A stretch of DNA of 64,000 nt from Thalassovita sp. (GCA_029212905.1 JARGPB010000010.1:62001-126000); one strand, 5' to 3'. Counted from the stretch's first letter, positions 50,935 to 59,975 are shown. Translations and numbers: made by a program. The notes: a model not told the origin generated them from the letters alone.

Positions 50935-52211
50935 CCGCCACACTGATAACCAATGTCCACCTGATCGACCCCGTCGCCAGCGCGGTCGAGCACGGCTCGA
51001 TCCTGTTGGAAAACGGCACGATCACCGGCCATGGCGCAGAAATCGCCGTCCCCAAAGGCGCGCGCGTGATTGACGGCGGCGGCAAATATCTGGCGCCGGG
51101 CATTGTCGATATCGGTGTCAAAGTCTGCGAACCCGGCGAACGCCACAAGGAATCCTTTCGCTCGGCCGGTCAGGCGGCGGCGGCGGGCGGTGTGACCACC
51201 ATTATCACCCGTCCCGACACCCTGCCCGCCATCGACAGCCCCGAGGTTCTGGAATTCGTCACCCGCCGCGCCCAAGAGGCCGCCCCCGTGAACGTCATTT
51301 CCATGGCCGCCCTGACCAAGGGCCGCGAGGGCCGCGAAATGACCGAGATCGGGTTCCTGCTGGATGCCGGGGCCATTGCCTTTACCGATTGCGACCGCGT
51401 GGTCGACAACACCAAGGTGTTCAGCCGCGCGCTGACCTATGCCAAATCGCTGGGCGCGCTGGTCATCGCCCACCCTCAGGAACCGATCCTGTCCAAAGGC
51501 GCCGCTGTGACCTCGGGCAAATTTGCGTCGCTGCGCGGTCTGCCCGCCGTCACCCCCATGGCCGAGCGCATGGGCCTGGACCGCGACATTGCCCTGCTGG
51601 AAATGACCGGCGCGAAATACCACGCCGATCAGATCACCACCGCCCGCGCCCTGCCCGCACTGGAGCGCGCCAAACGCAACGGGCTGGACATCACCGCCGG
51701 CACCTCGATCCACCACCTGACCCTGAACGAACTGGACGTCGCCGACTACCGCACCTTCTTCAAGGTCAAGCCGCCCCTGCGCTCCGAAGACGACCGCCTG
51801 GCCATCGTCGATGCGGTTCGCCACGGGCTGATCGACACGATTTCGTCGATGCACACCCCCCAGGACGAAGAATCCAAACGCCTCCCCTTCGAAGAGGCCG
51901 CCTCGGGTGCCGTCGGCCTGGAAACCTTCCTGCCCGCCGCCCTGCGCCTCTATCACTCCGGCGATCTGACCCTGCCGCAACTGTTCCGCGCCATGTCGCT
52001 GAACCCCGCCAATCGCCTTGGCCTGCCCTCCGGTCGCCTGACCCCCGGCGCCCCCGCCGATCTGATCCTCTTCGATCCCGGCGCCCCCTTCGTCATGGAC
52101 CGTACAAAACTGCGCTCCAAATCGAAAAACACCCCCTTCGATGGCGCAAGAATGCAGGGCAAAGTCCTCGCGACCTTCGTTGCCGGCACCCAAATCTTCG
52201 GAGACCTCTGA
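50931..52211 (+). CDS. Dihydroorotase homologue lacking metal ligands (PyrC'-like)
   Basis: A 426-residue amidohydrolase-fold protein of the class I dihydroorotase type. The HxH metal motif is replaced: residues 60-64 read D-I-G-V-K instead of D-x-H-x-H, within 'GIVDIGVKVCEPGERHKES'. D153, H181 and H231 remain, but the final Asp of TDHAPH is lost (M307 in 'SSMHTPQDEESK'). It is therefore probably inactive as dihydroorotase, like the non-catalytic PyrC' of Pseudomonas that holds PyrB in a complex. A true dihydroorotase should exist elsewhere. It overlaps plsY by one base. Confidence 0.88.
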   Translation: MTATLITNVHLIDPVASAVEHGSILLENGTITGHGAEIAVPKGARVIDGGGKYLAPGIVDIGVKVCEPGERHKESFRSAGQAAAAGGVTTIITRPDTLPAIDSPEVLEFVTRRAQEAAPVNVISMAALTKGREGREMTEIGFLLDAGAIAFTDCDRVVDNTKVFSRALTYAKSLGALVIAHPQEPILSKGAAVTSGKFASLRGLPAVTPMAERMGLDRDIALLEMTGAKYHADQITTARALPALERAKRNGLDITAGTSIHHLTLNELDVADYRTFFKVKPPLRSEDDRLAIVDAVRHGLIDTISSMHTPQDEESKRLPFEEAASGAVGLETFLPAALRLYHSGDLTLPQLFRAMSLNPANRLGLPSGRLTPGAPADLILFDPGAPFVMDRTKLRSKSKNTPFDGARMQGKVLATFVAGTQIFGDL

Positions 52212-52816
52212 TGCCCGATCTCACATCCGCCCAAACCGTCCTGATCCTGTGGGCCGTGATCGGCTACCTGCTGGGCTCGGTTCCCTTCGGCATGGTCATC
52301 GCCAAATTCATGGGCCTGGGCAATCTGCGCGACATCGGGTCGGGCAATATCGGCGCCACCAACGTGCTGCGCACCGGCAGCAAACCCGCCGCCGCCGCAA
52401 CCCTGCTGCTGGATGGCGGCAAGGGCGCCGCGGCGGTTCTGCTCGCCCGCAGCTTCGCCACCGAGGACGCCGCCCAGCTTGCCGGCGGCATGGCCTTCCT
52501 CGGCCATTGCTTCCCGCTGTGGCTGAAATTCAAGGGCGGCAAAGGCGTCGCCACCTTCCTCGGCCTGCTGCTGGGCCTCGCCTGGCCCGTGGGTCTGGCC
52601 GCCTGCGCCACCTGGCTGGTGACGGCCCTGGCCGTGCGCATCTCGTCCTTTTCGGCCCTGATGGCCGCCGCCACGTCGACCATCTGGATGATCGTCTTCG
52701 GCTACGGCAACATGATCACCCTCGGCGCCTCGCTGACCCTGCTGATCTTCTGGACCCACCGCGCCAACATCAATCGCATCCGCAAAGGGACCGAGCCCAA
52801 AATCGGCAAGAAATAA
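52211..52816 (+). CDS. plsY: Glycerol-3-phosphate acyltransferase PlsY
   Basis: A 201-residue integral membrane enzyme acylating glycerol-3-phosphate from acyl-phosphate, the first step of phospholipid synthesis. Motifs are intact: 'SGNIGATNVLRTGSKPAAAATLLLDGGKGA', 'GHCFPLWLKFKGGKGVAT' and 'NINRIRKGTEPKI'. The ATG overlaps the upstream stop (TGATG), linking phospholipid synthesis to the membrane-protein cassette in the same operon. Confidence 0.96.
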   Translation: MPDLTSAQTVLILWAVIGYLLGSVPFGMVIAKFMGLGNLRDIGSGNIGATNVLRTGSKPAAAATLLLDGGKGAAAVLLARSFATEDAAQLAGGMAFLGHCFPLWLKFKGGKGVATFLGLLLGLAWPVGLAACATWLVTALAVRISSFSALMAAATSTIWMIVFGYGNMITLGASLTLLIFWTHRANINRIRKGTEPKIGKK

Positions 52817-52861
52817 TCCCCAGGCGTCCGCCCCGCGCATGAAATTGGCGGCGGCCCCACC

Positions 52862-52883
52862 TTTCATCTTGCCCAAAATACTC
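52862..52883 (+). repeat. Dispersed 22-bp repeat, copy 4
   Basis: TTTCATCTTGC then CCAAAATACTC, the same element as at 25653 and 40251-40331. It lies in the 213-bp gap between the convergent ends of plsY and gshA; apart from this and the terminator at 52931, that gap shows nothing clear. Confidence 0.85.
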
Positions 52884-52930
52884 ACTGCCGAACCCTGCCG
52901 CCCCCACCCGGTTCATGGGGTCCGCACAGC

Positions 52931-52956
52931 AAAACGCCCGGTGATTTCACCGGGCG
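52931..52956 (-). terminator. Terminator of gshA
   Basis: On the minus strand, CGCCCGGTGA and TCACCGGGCG form a perfect 10-bp stem with a two-base loop, followed by TTTT. It lies about 75 bp after the gshA stop. In the plus direction it is followed by CGCGTGGTCTTTT and could also end the plsY message. Confidence 0.85.
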
Positions 52957-53029
52957 CGCGTGGTCTTTTATTGTCTAAGCAGGGGATTTGTCCCAAATCA
53001 TGGGACAAAAGGCACAAAAGCCCCCAAAC

Positions 53030-54400
53030 TCAATAGCTGTACTCGCTGTAAATCCGGGTCAGATCTCCGGCCCAATCGCCATTATATGCCGCCAGCAATT
53101 CGTCTGCCGGGGTCATGCCGGTTTCGATGCTGTCTTCCAAGGCGTGCAGGAAATGGCGCTCGTCCTGCACCATGCCGCCCAGGCCCGGACGCGCTCGTGC
53201 GATCAGACCTTTGCGTGAAATATCAAGCACTTCTGACGCCAGATCAATCATCCGACGGCCGCCCACAATGGCCTGAAGCCCCCGTACGCTGGCCTCGACT
53301 CGCCAGGCTTCGCGGGTTTCCGCGTCCCAGTGTTTCACCAGGTCCCAGGCCGCATCCAGGCTGCTTTGGTCATACATCAGCCCCACCCAGAACGCCGGCA
53401 AAGCACAGATCCGCCGCCAAGGCCCCCCGTCCGCACCGCGCATTTCCATGTACTTTTTGATCCGCGCTTCGGGGAAGGCTGTGGTCAGGTGATCCGCCCA
53501 GTCCGACAGGGTCGGAGTCTCGCCAGGCAACGCAGGCAGTTTCCCCTTCATAAAGTCGCGGAAAGACTGGCCTAGCGCGTCAATATACTTTCCGTCGCGG
53601 TAAACAAAATACATTGGAACATCAAGAGCATAGTCCACGTACTGCTGAAATCCAAAGCCCTCTTCGAACACAAAAGGCAGCGTCCCAGTCCGTGCCGGAT
53701 CCAGGTCGCGCCAGATGCGGGATCGCCAGGATTTGTGGCCGTTTGGCTTGCCCTCAAAGAACGGAGAATTGGCGAACAAAGCCGTCGCGACGGGCTGCAA
53801 TGCCAGCGCCACGCGCAGCTTTTGCACCATGTCTGCCTCGGACCCGAAATCCAGATTCACCTGCACAGTACAGGTTCGATACATCATGGATTTCCCCATG
53901 GTCCCGACCCGGTCCATGTATTCGTTCATCAATTTGTAACGACCCTTGGGCATCATCGGCATCTGGTCATGCGTCCAGATCGGCGCCGCGCCCAGCCCGA
54001 TGAATCCCACGCCCACCTTGTCCGCGATGTCTTTTACGTCGCGCAAGTGTTGATTCACCTCATCACAAGTCTGGTGGATTGTCTCCAGCGGGGCGCCCGA
54101 CAGTTCCAACTGCCCGCCCGGTTCCAGGCTGACATTCGCGCCGTCTTTTTCCAGGCCGATCAGTTTTCCGGCCTCCTCTAGGGGTTTCCACCCATGCAGG
54201 TCGCGCAGCCCTTTCAGAACCGCCAAAACCGACCTCTCCCCATCATAAGGGATTGGTTTCAAAGTATCTTTGCAATATCCGAACTTCTCGTGCTCGGTGC
54301 CGATGCGCCAGGCATCTTGGGGCTTGCAACCGGATTCCAGATATTCGGCCAGCTGGCCCATATGCTCGATCGGCCCGCCGCCGGATTGGGGAATGGACAT
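53030..54400 (-). CDS. gshA: Glutamate--cysteine ligase, plant-type
   Basis: A 456-residue GCL making gamma-glutamylcysteine, first step of glutathione synthesis. It is of the alphaproteobacterial/plant type, recognisable by 'RIGTEHEKFGY', 'VSLEPGGQLELSGAPLETIHQTCDEVN', 'MMYRTCTVQVNLDFGSEADM' and 'PALPGETPTLSDWADHLTTAFPEARIKKYMEMRGAD'. Length is normal. A membrane-protein gene lies 62 bp upstream and rsmE is two genes further. Confidence 0.96.
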   Translation of the reverse strand: MSIPQSGGGPIEHMGQLAEYLESGCKPQDAWRIGTEHEKFGYCKDTLKPIPYDGERSVLAVLKGLRDLHGWKPLEEAGKLIGLEKDGANVSLEPGGQLELSGAPLETIHQTCDEVNQHLRDVKDIADKVGVGFIGLGAAPIWTHDQMPMMPKGRYKLMNEYMDRVGTMGKSMMYRTCTVQVNLDFGSEADMVQKLRVALALQPVATALFANSPFFEGKPNGHKSWRSRIWRDLDPARTGTLPFVFEEGFGFQQYVDYALDVPMYFVYRDGKYIDALGQSFRDFMKGKLPALPGETPTLSDWADHLTTAFPEARIKKYMEMRGADGGPWRRICALPAFWVGLMYDQSSLDAAWDLVKHWDAETREAWRVEASVRGLQAIVGGRRMIDLASEVLDISRKGLIARARPGLGGMVQDERHFLHALEDSIETGMTPADELLAAYNGDWAGDLTRIYSEYSY

Positions 54401-54462
54401 GTCTCGCTCCGGTCTATTTATCCCTCAGGTTTGGTCAGGATTGAGGGCTATTCCCGGCAAAG

Positions 54463-54978
54463 TCAATGCAACGACGTGTGGTTTCGGCGCCAGATCACAA
54501 CATCGTTCGTTGCAGGGCCATTCAGCTGGGCCAGCAACCCTTGCATGTCCAGCCCTGGCAAATTGGCAAAGACATCAAACAGCGCCTCTGCGCCACTGGC
54601 ATTGACGGGCACGTACAAGGGGGGTGTCATCAACGCCTTCAGTTGCCACATCCGAGTGTCCCTACCCACTTGAATTAATTGAATAACCTGTAGATCGCGA
54701 ACCTCTAGACTGCCACCGCTGGCCGGGGCAAAATAGCTAATCACCCCCTCGTCCACCTCAATGTGGCCAACCCCGCCGGTGCCTTTCCAGAACCGGGCGC
54801 GCCTGATCCCCAGTACCAGCAGCACGCCCCCCAGCACGATCAAACCAAACCCCAGCCATTTGATCATCCCCAACGAGGTAAGCCCCCACCACAGGCCCCA
54901 ACCGATCAGCGCCGCAGCCAGCAGCGGCTCGGCCCAGCGTTTCAAGCCATCTGCAGCGTCAGGTCGGATCAGGGTCAT
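54463..54978 (-). CDS. Small membrane protein with PH-like layout
   Basis: A 171-residue protein with two transmembrane segments (about 16-33 and 40-57) and a beta-rich C-terminal part ('GGVGHIEVDEGVISYFAPASGGSLEVRDLQVIQL...ALFDVFANLPG'). Layout and 'ISYFAP...LEVRDL' pattern resemble the PH-like proteins of the pyr cassette. It overlaps the kinase gene by four bases (ATGA). Function unknown. Confidence 0.6.
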   Translation of the reverse strand: MTLIRPDAADGLKRWAEPLLAAALIGWGLWWGLTSLGMIKWLGFGLIVLGGVLLVLGIRRARFWKGTGGVGHIEVDEGVISYFAPASGGSLEVRDLQVIQLIQVGRDTRMWQLKALMTPPLYVPVNASGAEALFDVFANLPGLDMQGLLAQLNGPATNDVVIWRRNHTSLH

Positions 54979-55922
54979 GCGGCCTCCAGGTCATTCAGGC
55001 AGGTTTCCAGCCGCATCCGCGCAACAGGATTCCCGCCACGCTGCGGATAAGAGCTGACAAAGCGCCGCACAAACTGTTGTGCAACAAAAAAGGGGAAAAC
55101 GGCGGTCAGCTCGACTTTGGGCAGGATACGCTCAGGGGCAAAGCATCGCAGGTCATCCGCATCCAGCCCCCATTGCTGCACAGCCTGCCGGGCCGAGTAG
55201 ATATCCTTGGCCACCAGAAACCGCGCCACGATACGCGCCAACGGGAAACGGGTTGCGCCCTGAATATCCACCGCCCAGATGGTGCGGCCGTCGCTCATCA
55301 TGTTGACCGGAGCAAAATCTCCGTGGGCAATGGCGTGACTGACCTGCGACCCTTTGATCCGCTTGCTCAACGTCCGGGCTGCATGGATCAGGTCCTGAAC
55401 CAAGTCCCTGTCCTGTGCGCTGAGTTCCTGCAAATTCAGGTCCTCGAATTGGCGGTCCAGCCGGGACCGCCCCAACCGCCGCATATCCGTTCGCAACGGC
55501 GCGACAGTGGCAAGCCACGTGCCACACAAGGCCAATACATCTGTGCGTTTCTGTGGATCATCAGCTTTCAGGATCAAGCTGACCCGATCCGCGGGAACAT
55601 ATTCCAAGACCGCCAATCCGTCCTCGGGCAGCGCCGCCAGCAACTGGTTTACGCGGCACAATCCACCCCCTAAGCGACTGTATAAAAAAAGAAGCTCTTC
55701 CTCCATGCGCAGCACCGTTTCGGCAGCACCCCCGCGCAAGAACTGTTTAAAAACCGCCCTTTGCCCCCGGAATAGCCCAGCAAAGATAATCGCGTCATCA
55801 CCGGATTTCAGCACCTCGTCAATCTCGGACATCCCCGGTCCGAACCGGGCATCAAGGACCTCCTGGATTTCCAAAGCACGGCGCCCATCATCCCACAGCC
55901 GCTCGATCAGGCCCTTAGCCAT
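54975..55922 (-). CDS. APH-fold kinase-like protein
   Basis: A 315-residue protein of the aminoglycoside-phosphotransferase/choline kinase fold. The catalytic loop 'HAIAHGDFAPVNMM' is intact (HGD-x4-N); the metal-binding DFG-like motif reads 'WAVDIQGATRF'. The N-terminal lobe has 'QRAVFKQFLRGG' with the likely ATP lysine. Substrate unknown; sugars, amines or LPS-type acceptors are possible. It overlaps rsmE by eight bases and the 171-residue gene by four. Confidence 0.75.
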   Translation of the reverse strand: MAKGLIERLWDDGRRALEIQEVLDARFGPGMSEIDEVLKSGDDAIIFAGLFRGQRAVFKQFLRGGAAETVLRMEEELLFLYSRLGGGLCRVNQLLAALPEDGLAVLEYVPADRVSLILKADDPQKRTDVLALCGTWLATVAPLRTDMRRLGRSRLDRQFEDLNLQELSAQDRDLVQDLIHAARTLSKRIKGSQVSHAIAHGDFAPVNMMSDGRTIWAVDIQGATRFPLARIVARFLVAKDIYSARQAVQQWGLDADDLRCFAPERILPKVELTAVFPFFVAQQFVRRFVSSYPQRGGNPVARMRLETCLNDLEAA

Positions 55923-56643
55923 GCCAATCGCCCATGGACTGTTGCCACACCGTCATCGCCGCCACCGCCGCTGTATCCGCCCGCAAAATCCGAGGCCCCA
56001 GACTGACCACATGCGCAAAGGGCAACGCGTGCAGCCGTTTGCGCTCGGCATCGGAGAACCCACCCTCGGGGCCGATCAGAATGGCCCAGGGGTTCCCGGC
56101 CAGATCTGTCGTCAGGGGCGCAGGGCGGCCGACCTCGGCCTCGTCGCAGAACATCAGTTGCCGCCCGTCGGGCCAATCGGTCAGCAGGCGGTCAAGTTTC
56201 TGTAAATCGGTGACTTCGGGAACATAGGTGCCGCCGCATTGCTCGGCCGCCTCAACCGCATGGGCCTGCAAGCGGTCCCGCCGAATGCGGTCGGAATTGG
56301 TGAACGCAGTCTGCACCGGGATGATCCGCGCCGCGCCCATCTCGGCTGCCTTTTCCACGATAAAATCCGTCCGCGCCTTTTTGATCGGTGCAAAGATCAG
56401 CCACAGGTCGGGCGGCATCTGCAAGGGGCGTGTTTGCTCTAGGCACCGCAGCTCTCCGCCGCGTTTACCGGCCTGAGTGACCTCGGCCAGCCATTCGCCA
56501 TCGACGCCGTTAAACAGTGCCAGTCGCGCACCCGATTGTTGCCGCATCACGCCGAACAGATAATGCGCTTGGTCACGGTTCAGCGGAACCGTTTGCCCAT
56601 CCCCCAAGGGATGATCTACATAGAGACGGATCTTTACAGTCAT
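55915..56643 (-). CDS. rsmE: 16S rRNA (uracil(1498)-N3)-methyltransferase
   Basis: A 242-residue SPOUT methyltransferase modifying U1498 of 16S rRNA. 'LIFAPIKKARTDFIVEKAAEMGAARIIPVQTAFTNSDRIRRDR' and 'ILIGPEGGFSDAERKRL...VSLGPRILRADTAAVAAM' are the family motifs, the latter forming the trefoil knot. The start at 56643 (MTVKIRLYV) matches the family; the longer in-frame extension would overlap ubiA. Divergent from ubiA with a 12-bp gap between starts. Confidence 0.95.
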   Translation of the reverse strand: MTVKIRLYVDHPLGDGQTVPLNRDQAHYLFGVMRQQSGARLALFNGVDGEWLAEVTQAGKRGGELRCLEQTRPLQMPPDLWLIFAPIKKARTDFIVEKAAEMGAARIIPVQTAFTNSDRIRRDRLQAHAVEAAEQCGGTYVPEVTDLQKLDRLLTDWPDGRQLMFCDEAEVGRPAPLTTDLAGNPWAILIGPEGGFSDAERKRLHALPFAHVVSLGPRILRADTAAVAAMTVWQQSMGDWHG

Positions 56644-56655
56644 GGACCCATACTT

Positions 56656-57627
56656 ATGCCCGAACACCCCCATATGCCAGAGCCCACAGGCCAGGTTTCG
56701 GATGCCGTTAAGGGCAATTGGGTCGACCATCTGGCCCCAGCCTGGACGCGCCCCTATCTGCGGCTGTCGCGCGCCGATCGTCCCATTGGAACGTGGCTGT
56801 TGCTGCTGCCGTGTTGGTGGGGGCTGGCATTGGCGATCCTGCACGACGGACAGGCGCGCCTGTTCGATTTGTGGATATTTGTTGCCTGCGGGTTGGGGGC
56901 CTGGCTGATGCGCGGTGCGGGCTGCACCTGGAACGACATCACCGACAGGGATATTGACGGCGCAGTCGAGCGCACACGCTCGCGCCCCATTCCCTCGGGG
57001 CAGGTGTCCGTCAAACAGGCGGTCCTATGGATGAGCATACAGGCCCTGATTTCGTTTGCGATTTTGCTGACGTTTAACACCGGAGCGATCCTGATGGGTG
57101 TTCTGGCGCTGGCGCCGGTTGCGATCTATCCGTTTGCCAAGCGATTCACCTGGTGGCCGCAGGTGTTTCTGGGGATCGCCTTCAACTGGGGCGCTTTGCT
57201 GGCCTGGGTCGCGCATACCGGATCGCTGCATATCGCGCCGGTGGTGCTGTATCTGGCGGGGATCATCTGGACGCTTTTCTATGACACGATCTATGCCCAC
57301 CAAGACACCGAGGACGACGCCCTGATTGGGGTGAAATCCACCGCACGACTGTTTGCTGAACGGACACCTCAATGGCTGCGCCGGTTCCTGATCGGCACGG
57401 TGCTGTTGATGGCGCTGTCCATCTTGCTGGCCATGTCCGGCCAATCGGACCGTCCTTTTGCGATCCTTCTGGCGCTGGTTGCGCCCTGGGGAATGGGCGT
57501 TCACATGATCTGGCAAATGCGCCAGCTGGACATCCACGATAGCGGGATTTGCCTGAAACTATTTCGCGCAAACCGGGACACTGGGTTGATCCCTTTGCTG
57601 TTTTTCGCCGGTGCGATGTTCCTTTGA
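56656..57627 (+). CDS. ubiA: 4-hydroxybenzoate polyprenyltransferase
   Basis: A 323-residue integral membrane prenyltransferase attaching the polyprenyl chain to 4-hydroxybenzoate in ubiquinone synthesis. The two Asp-rich motifs are 'NDITDRDIDGAVERTRSRPIPSG' and 'YDTIYAHQDTEDD'. The start could be the ATG at 56656 or 56674. It would use the product of the polyprenyl synthase at 24.6 kb. Confidence 0.95.
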   Translation: MPEHPHMPEPTGQVSDAVKGNWVDHLAPAWTRPYLRLSRADRPIGTWLLLLPCWWGLALAILHDGQARLFDLWIFVACGLGAWLMRGAGCTWNDITDRDIDGAVERTRSRPIPSGQVSVKQAVLWMSIQALISFAILLTFNTGAILMGVLALAPVAIYPFAKRFTWWPQVFLGIAFNWGALLAWVAHTGSLHIAPVVLYLAGIIWTLFYDTIYAHQDTEDDALIGVKSTARLFAERTPQWLRRFLIGTVLLMALSILLAMSGQSDRPFAILLALVAPWGMGVHMIWQMRQLDIHDSGICLKLFRANRDTGLIPLLFFAGAMFL

Positions 57628-57685
57628 TTGCACCGCCTGCCGCATACGCCTAAAGAAGCAGCACACGAATTGCTGACGGGTCCCT

Positions 57686-59626
57686 ATGCGACTTTCTTCT
57701 ATCGCCACTATTTCTGCGGCCTTCGGCGTCGCCGCCGGGCTGAGCCTGATTGGCGCAGGCTTTGCGGTCAATGTGATCGAGGATAACTCAGAGCTCAGCG
57801 TGCGCCGGGCTTTGGACGCCCGCGACATGCATTGGTCCGAGGTTCACGCGAATGGGCTTCAGGTGTTTCTGACCGGCACCGCCCCATCCGAGGCCGTACG
57901 GTTCAACGCGCTCTCCACGGCAGGTGGCGTCGTCGATGCCGCTCGTGTGATCGACCGCATGAACGTCCAGGCCTCGGCACAACTCAGCGCCCCTCGGTTC
58001 TCGGTGGAAATCCTGCGCAATGACAGCGGTATATCACTGATCGGCCTTGTTCCCAGCTCGACCGACCGCGAGGATTTCCTGAAGAAAGTCGAGAAGCTAT
58101 CCGCAAGCGGCCAGGTCACGGACCTGTTGGAGGCTGCGGATTACCCCGTCCCTGACGACTGGGAAACCTCGCTGGAATACGCCTTGAAGGCCCTGAAGTC
58201 CCTACCCCGCAGCAAGGTCTCGATTGCTGCGGGCGAAGTTGAAATTCGCGCCATGTCCGATAGCGCCCAGGACAAGCGCGCACTGGAAAATGATCTGCGT
58301 CGCGCCGCACCCGACGATCTGGAACTGACCCTCGAGATCACCGCCCCGCGCCCGGTGATCACACCGTTCACGCTGCGGTTCCTGATCGACGAAAACGGCG
58401 CCCGGTTCGACGCTTGCTCGGCCGCGGACGAGCCCTCGCGTCGCCGCATCCTGAAGGCCGCGGAACAGGCCGGGCTGATTGGCCAACCAAAATGCACCAT
58501 CGGGCTTGGCGTGCCCTCGCCCAATTGGGCCAAAGCGGTCGAGCAGTCCATCGCCGCGCTTGCGGATTTGGGCCAGGGGTCCATTACGTTCTCCGATGCC
58601 GACATCACCCTGGTTGCAGCCGAAGGCACCGTTCAAAGCCGATTTGACCACACCGTTGGCGAGCTGGAAAACAAACTGCCAGACGTATTCGCGCTGCATT
58701 CAGTTCTGCCCGCTCCCGAAAAGAACGACGCCGCCACCGAAGCCCCTGAATTCACCGCAACCCTATCCCCCGAAGGACTGGTGCAATTGCGTGGCCGCCT
58801 GAACACCGACCTGACCCGCACAGCCGCTGAAACCTTTGCCAAGGCGCGTTTCGGAACGGGTGTGATCCACAATGCGGCGCGTCTGGACGACACGCTTCCC
58901 TCCAGTTGGAGCCTGCGTGTTCTGACCGCGCTGGATGGTCTGTCGCGATTATCGAACGGATATGTCAATATCACACCGACGCTGATCACCCTGTCCGGCA
59001 ACACCGGCGACACCGAGGCCAGCGCAGATATTGCCCGCCTGTTCGCCGACAAGCTGGGAGAGAAAGAGCGCTTTGATCTGAAGGTGGAATATGTCAAAGC
59101 CCTGGACCCGATCGCCTCGATCCCGACGCCAGATGAATGCGAGACAAAGATCGCTGACATCCTGAAAACCCGCAAAATCAACTTCGAGCCTAGCTCGGAC
59201 AAACCTGTCCCCGAGGCCTCGGGCATTCTGGATGACATCGCGAGCATTCTGCGGAAATGCGGTGAAATTCGGATGGAGATCGCCGGCCACACCGACAGCC
59301 AGGGCCGCGAAGAGATGAACCAGGCGCTCAGTCAGCAACGTGCTCAGGCCGTGCTGAACGAATTGCGTGCGCGCAAGGTACTGACCAGCTCGTTCTCGGC
59401 AATGGGCTTTGGCGAAACCCAGCCTATTGCTGACAACAAGACCGCCGAGGGCCGCGAGGCGAACCGCCGCATCGAATTCACACTGATACGCCCGAAACCC
59501 ACGCCCGAAGCAAAAACCACGCTTGAATCCATCGAGCAATCCGCACAAGAAGGGCAAACGGCAGAAACCGGCCAACCGGTCGACCCCGCAGATGCCGCGG
59601 AAGAGGGAGGATCAAACGATGAATAG
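57686..59626 (+). CDS. OmpA-family protein with BON-like repeats
   Basis: A 646-residue envelope protein. An N-terminal hydrophobic anchor or signal (about 7-30) is followed by a long region of weak repeats resembling BON domains, with segments such as 'VHANGLQVFLTGTAPSEAVRFNALSTAGGV' and 'TPTLITLSGNTGDTEASADIARLFADKL'. Residues about 490-615 are an OmpA C-terminal peptidoglycan-binding domain ('MEIAGHTDSQGREEMNQALSQQRAQAVLNELRARKV...NRRIEFTLI'), and the tail is acidic. It resembles ArfA-like proteins. Its stop overlaps the next gene by eight bases, so the two are probably partners. Confidence 0.85.
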   Translation: MRLSSIATISAAFGVAAGLSLIGAGFAVNVIEDNSELSVRRALDARDMHWSEVHANGLQVFLTGTAPSEAVRFNALSTAGGVVDAARVIDRMNVQASAQLSAPRFSVEILRNDSGISLIGLVPSSTDREDFLKKVEKLSASGQVTDLLEAADYPVPDDWETSLEYALKALKSLPRSKVSIAAGEVEIRAMSDSAQDKRALENDLRRAAPDDLELTLEITAPRPVITPFTLRFLIDENGARFDACSAADEPSRRRILKAAEQAGLIGQPKCTIGLGVPSPNWAKAVEQSIAALADLGQGSITFSDADITLVAAEGTVQSRFDHTVGELENKLPDVFALHSVLPAPEKNDAATEAPEFTATLSPEGLVQLRGRLNTDLTRTAAETFAKARFGTGVIHNAARLDDTLPSSWSLRVLTALDGLSRLSNGYVNITPTLITLSGNTGDTEASADIARLFADKLGEKERFDLKVEYVKALDPIASIPTPDECETKIADILKTRKINFEPSSDKPVPEASGILDDIASILRKCGEIRMEIAGHTDSQGREEMNQALSQQRAQAVLNELRARKVLTSSFSAMGFGETQPIADNKTAEGREANRRIEFTLIRPKPTPEAKTTLESIEQSAQEGQTAETGQPVDPADAAEEGGSNDE

Positions 59627-59948
59627 GGCCGAGTTCATTATCGCCACCGCGATCGTGCTGTTCATCGCGTTTTGCTTGGGCTGGTTTGCCAACTGGTTGA
59701 TCCACCGCTTTACCCGTGTGTCCAAATCGGACATGGGCGAGCTGGAAAAAATGGCTCAGGAATTGCACGAAGCCGAAGAAACCCGCGATCAGGCCATTAC
59801 CTATCTGCAACAGCGCGAGGCAGAGCTGACCAATCAACTGGCCCAGGCCGAAGCAGAACTGTCCGCGACGATGGATGGCCTACGCGAAGCCCGCCACGAG
59901 GCCGAAGAACTGCGCGCGTATATCGAAAAGGCTAACGCGGTCGGCTGA
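59619..59948 (+). CDS. Membrane-anchored coiled-coil protein
   Basis: A 109-residue protein: a transmembrane segment (about 7-27, 'IATAIVLFIAFCLGWFANWL') followed by an almost continuous coiled coil (about 38-105). It is coupled to the OmpA-family gene by an eight-base overlap with GGGAGG upstream. An anchoring or assembly partner of that protein is the natural guess. Function unknown. Confidence 0.75.
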   Translation: MNRAEFIIATAIVLFIAFCLGWFANWLIHRFTRVSKSDMGELEKMAQELHEAEETRDQAITYLQQREAELTNQLAQAEAELSATMDGLREARHEAEELRAYIEKANAVG

Positions 59949-59975
59949 TCCGTCTGCTGCACCTGGGGACGCAGA

